From Pseudomonadota bacterium (GTDB lineage Bacteria > Desulfobacterota > JAPLJL01): a stretch of DNA of 60,503 bases. The DNA lies in the NCBI GenBank assembly GCA_026388655.1, contig JAPLJI010000109.1, positions 1 to 60,503 of the forward strand, in the 5' to 3' direction. Numbering within the stretch: position 1 is the stretch's first letter; each line of letters begins with the position of its first letter. A program made the position numbers and the translations under genes. Below are positions 1 through 8,627 of this stretch, piece after piece. Below the pieces are notes generated by a model. The model had not been told where the DNA came from, ran no database searches, and was given only the letters and a program-made list of their open reading frames with translations.

Positions 1-182
1 AAATAGAGCTGGTCCCCGGAAAGCGATCCCGCGAACGCCGCCACGATCACCATGCTTAGATGGAGATATCCCTGGTGGGCGGCGAACCCGCCCATGATCA
101 GGATGGTTTCCGCCTCCAGGAATGTCCCGATCAGAACGATGACATACCCCAGATAATTGTAATTCTCAATCAGCGATTGCAT
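1..182 (-). CDS. DedA-family membrane protein, N-terminal part
   Basis: Only the first 60 codons lie in the window; the rest runs off the left edge. The start ATG is at 182-180 and the reading begins MQSLIENYNYLGYVIVLIG, then a hydrophobic stretch containing GTFLEAETILIMGG and later GSLSGDQLYF. This matches the amino end of DedA/SNARE-associated membrane proteins, inner-membrane proteins linked to membrane homeostasis and lipid flipping, which typically start with a short amphipathic segment followed by a re-entrant helix with a conserved FLE(A/S/N) motif. No strong ribosome site is visible before the ATG (the upstream sequence is A/T rich). Family assignment is fairly safe; the substrate is unknown. 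Confidence 0.75.
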   Translation of the reverse strand, partial: MQSLIENYNYLGYVIVLIGTFLEAETILIMGGFAAHQGYLHLSMVIVAAFAGSLSGDQLY

Positions 183-788
183 TTATTTATCTTAATAAAT
201 AATGATTAAATTTGTTTTGAAAATCTCCCTGCTGATTGCCATGGATTAGAACCCATAATATGAATTTCCCGATCGATTGGCAAATGAAGGACGGCATCCT
301 GATTTCCTGATAACCCGATTTCCGAATTTATATATTTATTTGCGCCGTGCCCTTTGCGGTTTGCACCCTGCTCTTTGCTTGCGCAGGCTAAAGCCTGCGG
401 CTACCCGGTTTATTTGCAAGGCTGAAGCCTTGCCCTACATTCTGGTTAATCTGGTTTGTTTGGTTTCTTTGGTTAACTCGAAACTCGAAACCAGAAACCC
501 GAGACTCTTTTTCATTCCTCATTCCGCAATCCGAAATCCGCATTCCGCAATCTGTGTTGATCGTCCATTCAACCCCGGAAATTAACCGAAAATTACCAAA
601 ATCAACCAGTTAAGCCCCGACAACTTGCCGGTATGCGTTACCTGACCATACTATATGATGCATTGCGTATACCTTATGGCGATTAGATTACGGGCAAATT
701 AAAAATGACCCCCTTACTCAATTTTTTCTCAAAAGGGGAGAGGGAAATTTATAAGCGTAAAAGGAAGATGGATTAATGATCAGGAGAA
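183..788. other. Intergenic region with repeats
   Basis: I see no credible gene. A short plus-strand open frame at 277-585 is a translation of repeat phrases. The stretch holds two neighbouring palindromes (382-432), phrase-like runs such as 'gaaactcgaaaccagaaacc' near 480 and 'cattccgcaatccgaaatcc' near 520, and an A/T-rich leader before the activase gene. Confidence 0.5.
382..432. repeat. REP-like palindromes (GCAGGCT/AGCCTGC family)
   Basis: Positions 382-399 read CGCAGGCTAAAGCCTGCG, an 8-bp perfect stem with an AA loop, followed by GGCTAC at 399-404. A sister palindrome CAAGGCTGAAGCCTTG follows at 417-432. The same module recurs near 5068, 5331, 8458, 8605, 10013, 23671, 23799, 25502, 51036, 51885 and 57466, almost always with a GGCTAC or GTAGCC tail, which defines an interspersed family. 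Confidence 0.85.
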
Positions 789-794
789 ATGAAA

Positions 795-3700
795 ATGGAT
801 AAAGCCATGGATTCCAAATCTACCCACGAAATAAGCTTTGGACTCGATATCGGCGGGGTTTCGATCAAGGCGGTCCGTCTGGAAAAAGGGGAGGTCCGGG
901 AGACCCGCTACCTCCGGCACCAGGGAAACATCTCCGGGCTGGCCCATTCGCTTTTAAATGAACTGGGTTACCAATCCGGCACCCCCCTGGGCCTGACCGG
1001 GACCGGGTCCGGCGTGATTAAAGACAAACTCGGCGTCGAGCCGATTGACGATACCCGCGCCCAGATCTCCGGGGTGAACAAGTTCTGCTCTTCCCCCCGG
1101 AACATCTTCAACCTGGGCGGAAGTTCGACCGCCATGATCCGGCTGGATGATGCTGGGAGGCTCGCCACCATCGTCACCAACTCGCTCTGCGCCGCCGGGA
1201 CCGGTGCTTTTCTTGATCACCAGGTCACGCGCCTGGGTTTCAACCTGGAGGATTCCGTCAATTTTCCCGAGGTGGAAAAACCCCCCGCCATCGCCACCCG
1301 CTGTTCGGTCTTCGCCAAGACCGACCTGATTCACCGCCAGCAGGAGGGGCACACCGTTCCCGAGCTCTGGTCCGGCCTCTGCCGGGGCATGGCCGAAACC
1401 TCCATGAATACCCTCCTCCGGGGCAGGTCCTGGGAAGGCCAGGCGGTAGTAATCGGGGGCGTGACGAAAAATACCGAGATCATGCGCTGGCTCAAGTGCC
1501 GGTTCGGGGAAAAAATCCAGACCTTTGAATTCGCCCCCTTCGCCCAGGCCATCGGGGCCGCCCTCCTGGCCACCAACGGCCAGGAACCTGCGGCATCGTC
1601 CAGCGGGGCGGAAGCCGGCACGGAGCGCAAGACCAAAACCCGGCCCGCACTCACGCTTGAGCACTCCCGGTTTCCCGAAATGAACGCGGGAGATTTCTCC
1701 GTGGACCGGAGAGGAAACGAAATCCGGCTCCTGGACATGCCTCGCGGAAAAGACCTGGACGTGTATATGGGCCTGGACATCGGCTCCACCAGCACCAAGC
1801 TCGCGGTTGTTTCCGGGGACCAGGTCATCTTCGACATCTACCGGCAGACCATGGGCGATCCCCTGGGAGCCACCCGCCTGCTCTTCGAGTCGGTGGAGGA
1901 AATCCAGCAGGAGTACAACCTTGGTCTTAACTTCAAGGGGGTGGGAACCACCGGGTCGGGCCGGAAATTCATGGGGATGGTGATCGGGGCCGACCGGATC
2001 ATCAACGAGATCACCGCGCACCTGCAGGGAACCCAGAACTTTTTCTCGGGGATCGAGACCATTTTTGAGATCGGGGGCCAGGATTCCAAGTACATGTACC
2101 TCAAGAACGGGATGATCCACGAGGCCAACATGAATTACGTCTGCGCCGCCGGGACCGGCTCCTTCATCGAGGAAATCGCCAACCGGCTGGGCTTCTCGAT
2201 CGGGGAGGTGGGCCAGGCGGTCATGGACATCGCCCCTCCCTATACCTCGGAACGTTGCACCGTTTTTATGGAACAGGACGCCACCGACCTGCTCCGGCAG
2301 GGATATTCCCGGCCGGAGGTCATGGCCGCGGTGATCTATTCCATCGCCGCCAACTACCTGAACATGGTGGTCGGAACCCGGCCGATCAGCGGTAACCGGA
2401 TCTTTTTCCAGGGGGCCACGGCCCGGAACCGGGGCCTGGTGGCGGCCTTCGAAAAAATCCTGAACCGCGAGATCGTCGTCTCCCCCCACTGCCATATCAT
2501 GGGGGCGATCGGCGCGGCCCTGGCCGCCCGCGAGACGGTGAAGGAGAGCCGCTCCGCCTCCAGTTTCCGCGGCCTCGAGGTCACCCGCAGGGAGATCCAT
2601 ACCCTCCAGGAGGAGTGCGCCATCTGTTCCAACCGCTGCCGGATAACCAAGATCAAGATCGAGGGGAAACCGGAAGAGCCGTCCTGGGGCTACGCCTGCG
2701 GGCGGGAGCCGGGGGAAAAGGGAAAGAAAGAAGACATCTATTTCCAGCCCTTCCGGGAACGCGAAAAAATCCTAGCCAAATATCTCAAGGGCAACCCGCC
2801 GGAAAAACCCATTGCCACCATCGGTATTCCCATGGCTCTTACTTCTTACCTCTTCCTGCCTTTCTATGTCCGCTTTCTCCAGGAGCTGGGGTTCCGGGCC
2901 CGGTTCTCCCTGGTGGGGGAAAAGAACGTGATCGCCCGCGGGAACGAGATTGCCGGCGGCGATTTCTGTCTCCCGGTCAAGGCCCTCTACGGCGAGCTCT
3001 CCCAGTTGCTGGATAATTCCAAGCTGGACTTCATCTTTCTTCCCCATTTCCTCCGGGCCGAGGCCCGCAAGGATTTTTCCAACAGCCACCTCTGCCCTTA
3101 TGTCCAGACCGCACCTTCCTACCTGAAATCGTTCCTCCGGGTCAATCGGGTTTCTACGGATAAAATCATCTCGCCGGTTCTGGACTTGAGCTCCAGTACC
3201 CGGGTGAACGTCGAAGAGCTGCGGCAGGCGTTTCGCGGCTTCCAATTCAGCCCCGACCGGATCCGCTCGGCCTGGGACCTGGCCCTGGAAGCCCAGGCCG
3301 GTTTCCAGAAGGAATGCACCGAGAAAGGGAAAGAGATCCTGGCCGACCTGGAAAAGACCGGCCGGAAGGGAATCGTCATCCTGGGCCGGGGCTACAACGT
3401 TTATGACCAGCGGCTTTCCCTCCAGATCCCCCTCCAGGTTTCCGAGCACCAGATCACCGTGATTCCCTACGACTTTTTCCCCTTCGTGGCCGAGAATATC
3501 GCCGAGGACTTCTCCAACCTCTTCTGGTACAACAGCCAGAACATCCTGAACGCGGTCCAGGAGCTGAAGAAGCATCCCAACCTTTTCGCGATTTACATCT
3601 CCAATTTCGGCTGCGGGCCGGATTCCTTCACCACCAGCTACGCCGAAGAGCTGATGAACCAGCGCCCCCTGCTTTTCCTGGAGCTGGACGAGCACGGCTC

Positions 3701-4967
3701 CGCCACCGGCTACCTCACCCGGATCGAGGCCTTCCTGGACGTGATCAAGAACTACCAGACCGAGGCCCCCCTGCCCGCCAAGCACTGGCGGCAATCGCAG
3801 GAGGACTTCCAGAAAAAAAAGCTCTGGTTCCCGAACATGCACCCGACCGCCAACCGGCTCTTCGAGGCCACTTTCCGGAAATTCGGCTTCGAGGCCGAGT
3901 CGATGCCGAGCGAAACCCAGGAAAGCCTGGAGCTCGGGAGGAAATACAGCCGGGGGAGCGAGTGTTTACCCCTGGCGGTCACCCTGGGTAATTTCATCAA
4001 GCTGATCAAGGAAGAGAAATTTGACCCCGAGAAGCACGCCCTTTTCTTTGTTTCCTCCGACGGCCCCTGCCGCTTCGGGCAGTATGAATTTTTCTTCCGG
4101 ATCATCATGGACCGCTTCGGATACAAACAGGTTCCGATCTTCGCGCCCTCGGCCCGCAACGCCTACCAGGGCATGCCGAACCGGCTCCGGATCGGGCTCG
4201 GAAAAGCGATGCTGGCCGCCGATGTCATTTACAAGCTCCGCTGCCGGACCCGGCCCTACGAGATAAACCCGGGCCAGGTCGACCGGGTCACTGCCGAGGC
4301 CCTGGAGGAAGGAGCCCGGAAGATCGAGCAGGGCGGGGATTACCTGGATTCCATCCGGGTCGCGGCGGAGAAATTCAACTCCGTCCCGATCCTGGATGTC
4401 CGAAAACCCCTGGTCGGGATCGTGGGCGAGATCTTCGTCCGCTGTAACCCCTTCAGCAACGACTATGTGGTGCAGGCGGTGGAACGCTACGGCGGGGAGG
4501 CCTGGCTTTCCCCGCTCTTTGAATGGATCTTTTTCGTCGACTTCAACAACCGCTGGCGCTCCCGGCGGGACCGGAACTACAAGGAACTGGCCAAGGCGTA
4601 CCTTTACAACCGCTGGCTGCGTAAATACGATCACGAGGCCTACGCGGCGGCCGGCCCGCTCCTCTCTGAGCGGCATGAGCCTTCGATCGAGGATGCGGTC
4701 ATGGCCGGCACCTATTTCCTGCCGGTCCAGCACACGACCGAAGCCATGCTCACCCTGGGCCGGGCCGTGCTCTTCATCACCCGGAACCAGGCCAAGATGG
4801 TGGTCAGCGCCTCCCCCTTCACCTGCATGCCGGGGACGATTTCCACCGCCATATTCTCGGAGATCGAAAAAATCTACGGGGTGCCCGTCCTGAACCAATT
4901 TTACGACGGGGAAGAAGGCTTGAACCAGAAAATATGCACCTATTTGCAAAATCTGCCGGCGGCGTAA
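795..4967 (+). CDS. Two-headed BadF/HgdC-type acyl-CoA dehydratase activase with DUF2229 and HgdB-like C-terminus
   Basis: A 1390-residue protein with two ASKHA ATPase units (GLDIGGVSIKAVRL near residue 16 and YMGLDIGSTSTKLAVV near 325). Each carries the activase signatures CAAGTG and RC(S/T)VF that in HgdC-type activases ligate the dimer-bridging [4Fe-4S] cluster. A CAICSNRC motif follows near residue 607, then a DUF2229 region from about 672 and an HgdB-like tail. Family knowledge: ATP-driven single-electron activation of 2-hydroxyacyl-CoA dehydratases or benzoyl-CoA reductases; the role of the very long fused forms is unsettled. No dehydratase subunits lie beside it. An ATG also exists at 789, but AGGAG (782-786) is 2 nt from it and 8 nt from the ATG at 795, so 795 is preferred. 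A perfect bidirectional terminator hairpin lies downstream. Confidence 0.9.
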   Translation: MDKAMDSKSTHEISFGLDIGGVSIKAVRLEKGEVRETRYLRHQGNISGLAHSLLNELGYQSGTPLGLTGTGSGVIKDKLGVEPIDDTRAQISGVNKFCSSPRNIFNLGGSSTAMIRLDDAGRLATIVTNSLCAAGTGAFLDHQVTRLGFNLEDSVNFPEVEKPPAIATRCSVFAKTDLIHRQQEGHTVPELWSGLCRGMAETSMNTLLRGRSWEGQAVVIGGVTKNTEIMRWLKCRFGEKIQTFEFAPFAQAIGAALLATNGQEPAASSSGAEAGTERKTKTRPALTLEHSRFPEMNAGDFSVDRRGNEIRLLDMPRGKDLDVYMGLDIGSTSTKLAVVSGDQVIFDIYRQTMGDPLGATRLLFESVEEIQQEYNLGLNFKGVGTTGSGRKFMGMVIGADRIINEITAHLQGTQNFFSGIETIFEIGGQDSKYMYLKNGMIHEANMNYVCAAGTGSFIEEIANRLGFSIGEVGQAVMDIAPPYTSERCTVFMEQDATDLLRQGYSRPEVMAAVIYSIAANYLNMVVGTRPISGNRIFFQGATARNRGLVAAFEKILNREIVVSPHCHIMGAIGAALAARETVKESRSASSFRGLEVTRREIHTLQEECAICSNRCRITKIKIEGKPEEPSWGYACGREPGEKGKKEDIYFQPFREREKILAKYLKGNPPEKPIATIGIPMALTSYLFLPFYVRFLQELGFRARFSLVGEKNVIARGNEIAGGDFCLPVKALYGELSQLLDNSKLDFIFLPHFLRAEARKDFSNSHLCPYVQTAPSYLKSFLRVNRVSTDKIISPVLDLSSSTRVNVEELRQAFRGFQFSPDRIRSAWDLALEAQAGFQKECTEKGKEILADLEKTGRKGIVILGRGYNVYDQRLSLQIPLQVSEHQITVIPYDFFPFVAENIAEDFSNLFWYNSQNILNAVQELKKHPNLFAIYISNFGCGPDSFTTSYAEELMNQRPLLFLELDEHGSATGYLTRIEAFLDVIKNYQTEAPLPAKHWRQSQEDFQKKKLWFPNMHPTANRLFEATFRKFGFEAESMPSETQESLELGRKYSRGSECLPLAVTLGNFIKLIKEEKFDPEKHALFFVSSDGPCRFGQYEFFFRIIMDRFGYKQVPIFAPSARNAYQGMPNRLRIGLGKAMLAADVIYKLRCRTRPYEINPGQVDRVTAEALEEGARKIEQGGDYLDSIRVAAEKFNSVPILDVRKPLVGIVGEIFVRCNPFSNDYVVQAVERYGGEAWLSPLFEWIFFVDFNNRWRSRRDRNYKELAKAYLYNRWLRKYDHEAYAAAGPLLSERHEPSIEDAVMAGTYFLPVQHTTEAMLTLGRAVLFITRNQAKMVVSASPFTCMPGTISTAIFSEIEKIYGVPVLNQFYDGEEGLNQKICTYLQNLPAA

Positions 4968-5140
4968 TCGCAAAGCGCAAAGCGCATAGAGCATAGCGCA
5001 TAGAGCAAAAGAAAGCTCAAAGCTGAAAGGTCAAAGGTCAAAGTTGAAAGGATAAAGGCAAAAATAGGTAGCCGCAGGCTTAAGCCTGCGAAAAAAGTTT
5101 TTTCCGACCAGTGCTTCTCTTCGGGGCCCCACCCCCAGAG
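4968..5140. repeat. Phrase repeat plus REP palindrome after the activase gene
   Basis: Right after the stop codon comes a run of near-identical words (gcaaagcgcaaagcgcatag, then aaaggtcaaaggtcaaag) that reappears in inverted form near 33170-33245, 39880-39975 and 51840-51950. A REP palindrome GCAGGCTTAAGCCTGC with GTAGCC before it is at 5068-5090. No gene is visible. Confidence 0.6.
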
Positions 5141-5175
5141 AAAAATCCCCTCCCCGATCCGGAGGGGATTTTTTT
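5141..5175. terminator. Bidirectional intrinsic terminator
   Basis: A perfect 13-bp stem (5141-5153 AAAAATCCCCTCC with 5161-5173 GGAGGGGATTTTT) encloses a 7-nt loop, and T-tracts result on both strands. It lies between the convergent activase (plus) and hflC (minus) genes, so it can stop transcripts from both sides. Confidence 0.85.
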
Positions 5176-5179
5176 AACT

Positions 5180-5353
5180 TGTCCTCGAGGGATTAAATCG
5201 GGGAGCAGGGATCCAGCAAAATAAAAAATCTGGATTCCGCATCAAGCATGTCCTCGACTTGATCGGGGATGCGGAATGACGGAAATAAGGCAACCCCGTG
5301 GCAAGACCACGAGGAATTGCAAGTTAAATACGCAGGCTAAAGCCTGCGCCTAC
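5180..5353. repeat. 'GGATTC..GAATGAC' repeat and REP palindrome
   Basis: The words 'tgtcctcgagggattaaatc' and 'gaatgacggaaat' recur with changes at 28264-28370 and, in part, at 50841-50960 and 57421-57451. The segment ends in a REP palindrome CGCAGGCTAAAGCCTGCG at 5331-5348, 20 bp from the hflC stop codon. Confidence 0.6.
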
Positions 5354-5373
5354 CAGTAGTATTTTTTACTTGC

Positions 5374-6231
5374 TCAGCGTGAACTTTTAAGATAGTGGAA
5401 GAATTCGCTGGAGGGATCAAGAATGATGGTGGTCTTTTCCTTCAGGGATTTCTGGTAGCTGTCCAGGCTTCGAACCAGGGCGAAAAACTGCGGATCCTGG
5501 TTGTAAGCCCCGGCGTAAATCCGGGCGGCCTTGGCATCCCCTTCCCCGCGCAGGATCTGGGCCGAGCGGTAGGCCTCGGCCAGGATCACGGATTTTTCCC
5601 GTTCCGCCTCCGCGCGGATCCGCTGGGCCCCTTCCTCGCCTTCTGAACGATACTGCTTGGCCTGGCGTTCCCGCTCGGCCTTCATCCGGCCGAAGACCGC
5701 CTTCTCGTTCTCGGGGGGAAGATCGGCGCGCTTGATCCTGACGTCCAGAACCTGGATCCCGTAGGCGAGGGCCTGCTGGTTCGAGAGCTCGGTGATTTTA
5801 CCCATGATCTTCGACCGGTCCTCGGAAACGATCTGGGTCAGGGTATAGCGCCCCAGTTCCTGGCGGACGTTGGAATAAATGATGTCATCGAGACGGGCCC
5901 GGGCCCCGGCCTCGTTCCGGATGGACTGGAAATACTTGAGGGGGTCCGTAATTCGCCAGCGCGTGTAATTGTCCACGATCAGGTTCTTCTTGTCCTGGGT
6001 GATGATCTCGGAGGACTCGGCGTCATATTCCAGGAGGCGGAGGTCGAACAGGGTCACCTGCTGCAGAAAGGGGATTTTGAACTTAAGCCCGGGATCTTTT
6101 ATGTCCCGTTTGGGCTTGCCGAGTTCGAGAATCAGGGCCTGCTGGGTCTGGTCCACGGTAAAGATGGTGGCGGAAAGAATCACCACGGCCAGAAGAGCCA
6201 GGCTGATTATCAGTAAAAGGTTTCGCTTCAT
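5374..6231 (-). CDS. hflC: HflC, SPFH/prohibitin subunit of the FtsH modulator
   Basis: A 285-residue protein with one N-terminal membrane helix (LLLIISLALLAVVILSATIF), then the SPFH domain (TVDQTQQALILELGKPKRDI, 'FDLRLLEYDAE') and a long charged coiled coil (RMKAERERQAKQYRSEGEEG), ending in the HflC core FFALVRSLDSYQKSL. HflC pairs with HflK in a large periplasmic-face assembly that caps the FtsH protease and limits its access to membrane substrates. It is the last gene of the minus-strand series nfeD - slipin - hflK - hflC. It looks intact, but its partner HflK upstream is broken, so the complex may be non-functional unless the hflK lesion is an assembly error. Confidence 0.92.
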   Translation of the reverse strand: MKRNLLLIISLALLAVVILSATIFTVDQTQQALILELGKPKRDIKDPGLKFKIPFLQQVTLFDLRLLEYDAESSEIITQDKKNLIVDNYTRWRITDPLKYFQSIRNEAGARARLDDIIYSNVRQELGRYTLTQIVSEDRSKIMGKITELSNQQALAYGIQVLDVRIKRADLPPENEKAVFGRMKAERERQAKQYRSEGEEGAQRIRAEAEREKSVILAEAYRSAQILRGEGDAKAARIYAGAYNQDPQFFALVRSLDSYQKSLKEKTTIILDPSSEFFHYLKSSR

Positions 6232-6551
6232 TTTATATGTTCCAACAAACGTTTATGCTCCATGAAGGAAATCCAAAATCCAAAGTTCAAATGCCAAATG
6301 AAACCCCACGCCCCTGCAGAATAAATCCCAAATCCAAAATCCAAATACTACCAAACAAATCCCAAATCCCAATTTCCAAACTGAAAACTTGAAACCCGAA
6401 ACCTTTAAGCATTTAGACTTTGACATTTATTTGACATTTGGATTTTGAACTTTGAACTTTTAACCTCTCAATTAATTACCCCTCACCCTGACCTCTCCCT
6501 TCAGGGTGAATCCCCTCAGGATGAACCCCACCAGGGGGAGAGGAATAATAT
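6232..6551. repeat. Intergenic phrase repeats between hflK and hflC
   Basis: No gene. From 6262 to 6470 the sequence is built of words such as 'aatcccaaatccaaaatcc' and 'tttgaactttgaactttt'. The same words occur, in the same plus-strand orientation, at 21755-21905. From about 6478 comes 'cctcaccctgacctctccc' and 'agggggagaggaata', partly repeated near 57370-57410. These 320 bp separate two genes that are normally tightly linked. Confidence 0.6.
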
Positions 6552-7507
6552 TTATGGTTTTTCCGGCGTCGCTTCCGCTTTCGGTTTGCGCTCGAGGGGA
6601 AGATAGGGAACTATGCTCTTCCCGAAATCCTTTTCCAGGATGAATTTATCCAGGTTGGGCAGCAGTTCCTCCATGGCTTCCAGGTAAACCCGTTTCCGGG
6701 TGACCTCCGGGGCCCGCTGGAATTCCCCGAGCAATTTAAGAAACCGCTGGGCGTCTCCATCGGCCCGGTCGATCCGGACTTCCTTGTAAGCCTCGGCTTC
6801 TTTGACCAGCTTGGCCGCCTCCCCCCGGGCCTTGGGCACGACATCATTCCGGTATCCCTCGGCCTCGTTCGTCAGCCGGCTCTTGTCCTCCTTGGCGCTG
6901 GCCACGTCGCGGAAGGCCTGGAGGACCTCGTCGGGCGGATGCACGTCCTGGAGCTGGACCGGATCTCGGCCTTCCCCTCGGTCAGGGCCTCGTCGATCTT
7001 TCTCTTCCCGATCACCTCGCGCATGGCGGCCTCGGCGGCCTGCTTGATCGTGGCCACCTGGTCCCGCACCCGGAAAAGGTAATCCATCGGGTCCTTGATC
7101 CGGTACTGGACGATAAATTCGAGCTTGACGATATTCTCGTCCCCGGTCAGCATCAGGGCTTCCGCCGGCTCCGACCGATACTGGCCGGGGGCGCCTCCCG
7201 CGTAGGTCCGGAACCCGATCTCGAGCCGCTCGACCTTGGTCACCCGGGGCTTGGTCACCTGCTCGATCGGCCAGGGCAGACGCCAGTGCGGTCCCGGGTT
7301 GGTGGTGTAGCGGTAGGCTCCGAAGCGCTGGACCACCCCGATCTGGTCGGGATTGACGATGTAAATTCCACTCCCGAGCCAGAGGGCGAAAATCACCAAA
7401 AAGATCATCCACCAGCCGGGCAGGCGGGTCCGCCATTGGCCCAGGCGGGCCAGCAACTGATCCAGCTCGGGGAGATTAAAGTCCTGTCCGGGTTCGCGCC
7501 GCATCAA
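6552..7507 (-). pseudogene. hflK: HflK, interrupted by a small out-of-frame deletion
   Basis: The 5' part (7507 to about 6962) encodes an HflK N-terminus: PGWWMIFLVIFALWLGSG membrane helix, IVNPDQIGVVQRFGAY, VQYRIKDPMDYLFRVRD and EALTEGKAEI. The 3' part (about 6960 to 6552) resumes in another frame with VQLQDVHPPDEVLQAFRDV and KSRLTNEAEGYRNDVVPKA. Compared with the usual family spacing, about 23 residues between TEGKAEI and VQLQDV are missing, so roughly 68-70 bp not divisible by three were lost near 6958-6964. Read literally, translation ends 29 residues after the junction. It could be genuine decay, or an assembly collapse. Both halves are otherwise well conserved. Confidence 0.85.
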
Positions 7508-7651
7508 CTTAAATTATAGATTTCAGATTGACGATTGTAGATTGTGAATTTCGAACCCGCAAATGTACGCTGTCCAACTTTCATTCTTCGTTCGTCAATT
7601 CAAATTCGTCATTCTTCATTCGTCATTCGTCAATCGTAAATCGTCAATTCT
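7508..7651. repeat. Phrase repeat ('cgtcattcgtcattcg')
   Basis: The whole gap between slipin and hflK consists of words like 'ttcgtcaattcaaattcgtc' and 'gattgacgattgtagattg'. The same type recurs at 8581-8603 and 38065-38145. I see no promoter or gene in it. Confidence 0.55.
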
Positions 7652-8413
7652 TCACTGGCCTTCTTTTTTCTTCATCAGGTTCAGGAACGGGGTGAGGAGA
7701 TCCATCGGAAACGGGAAGATGGTGGTGGAATTGTTCTCGGAAGCCACCTCGGAAAGGGTCTGGAGATAGCGGAGCTGGAGGGCGACCGGCTGGGTGCTCA
7801 TGATCTCGGCGGCCGCGCGGAGCTTCTCGGCGGCCTGGAATTCCCCGTCGGCGTGGATGACCTTGGCCCGCCTGACCCGCTCGGCCTCGGCCTGCTTGGC
7901 AATCGCCCGCTGCATCTCCTGCGGGAGGTCGATTTGCTTCACCTCGACGGTGGAAACCTTGATTCCCCAGGGATCGGCATGGCGATCGAGAATGGTCTGG
8001 AGCTTCTGGTTGATGTGCTCCCGCTCGGCCAGGATCTGGTCCAGCTCGGCCTCGCCGCAGACGCTCCGGAGGGTGGTCTGGGCCAGCTGGGAAGTGGCGT
8101 AATGATAGTTTTCCACCTGGATGATCGATTTGAAGGGATCTATCACCCGGAAGTAAACCACCGCGTTGACCTTGATCGAGACGTTGTCGCGGGTGATGAC
8201 ATCCTGGGGCGGAACTTCCATGGCCACGATCCGGAGGGTGACCTTCGCCATCCGGTCAATCACCGGAATCAGGATGATCAGACCCGGGCCCTTGACCCCG
8301 ATGGCCCGCCCGAGGCGGAAGATGACCCCCCGCTCGTACTCGTTCAAAATCCGCAGGGCGCTCGCCAGGATCGCGATTACGACCACTACCAGAATCACTG
8401 CACCCATACCCAT
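7652..8413 (-). CDS. Slipin (stomatin-like SPFH protein)
   Basis: A 253-residue protein with a single N-terminal hydrophobic segment ([18 protein letters not shown]) followed by the stomatin/SPFH domain: [60 protein letters not shown] and [20 protein letters not shown]. The C-terminal [14 protein letters not shown]-type helix oligomerises. Slipins are commonly paired with NfeD proteases, as here (nfeD lies just upstream). Known family members are cleaved by the partner protease and organise membrane microdomains. The start is supported by GAGGAGGAGCTT directly before the ATG at 8413. Confidence 0.92.
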   Translation of the reverse strand: MGMGAVILVVVVIAILASALRILNEYERGVIFRLGRAIGVKGPGLIILIPVIDRMAKVTLRIVAMEVPPQDVITRDNVSIKVNAVVYFRVIDPFKSIIQVENYHYATSQLAQTTLRSVCGEAELDQILAEREHINQKLQTILDRHADPWGIKVSTVEVKQIDLPQEMQRAIAKQAEAERVRRAKVIHADGEFQAAEKLRAAAEIMSTQPVALQLRYLQTLSEVASENNSTTIFPFPMDLLTPFLNLMKKKEGQ

Positions 8414-8457
8414 AAGCTCCTCCTCTTTTAAGTTACCTTAATCTTTATCGTTTCCCG

Positions 8458-8627
8458 CAAGGCTGAAGCCTTGCCCTCTCCGAGCCGTAGGCTCTTCCGA
8501 GCCGGAGGCTACATTCTGGTTAATCTGGTTTGTTGGGTTTCTTTGGTTTAACCCGAGACCAGAAACCCGAAACCGTCTTTTACATTCGTCAATCGTCAAT
8601 CAAACGCAGGCTAAAGCCTGCGGCTAC
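8458..8627. repeat. REP palindromes between nfeD and slipin
   Basis: CAAGGCTGAAGCCTTG lies at 8458-8473, and CGCAGGCTAAAGCCTGCG with its GGCTAC tail at 8605-8627. The tail overlaps the 3' end of nfeD: the CTA at 8624-8626 is, on the minus strand, the TAG stop codon of nfeD. The words 'ctggttaatctggtttgttg' (near 8516) repeat the segment at 440-462. Confidence 0.8.

Noticed and set aside
277-585. Plus-strand 102-codon frame
   Set aside because: It translates dispersed repeat words (REP palindromes and 'ccgcaatccgaaatccgc' runs) and has no ribosome site.
954-2600. Long minus-strand open frame (548 codons) opposite the activase
   Set aside because: It is a GC-skew shadow of the plus-strand gene: low-complexity Gly/Pro/Asp-rich product, no ribosome site and no family features. 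The same applies to the long antisense frames at 2772-3842, 3966-4994, 28352-29908, 29616-30902, 33385-34563 and 35345-36670.
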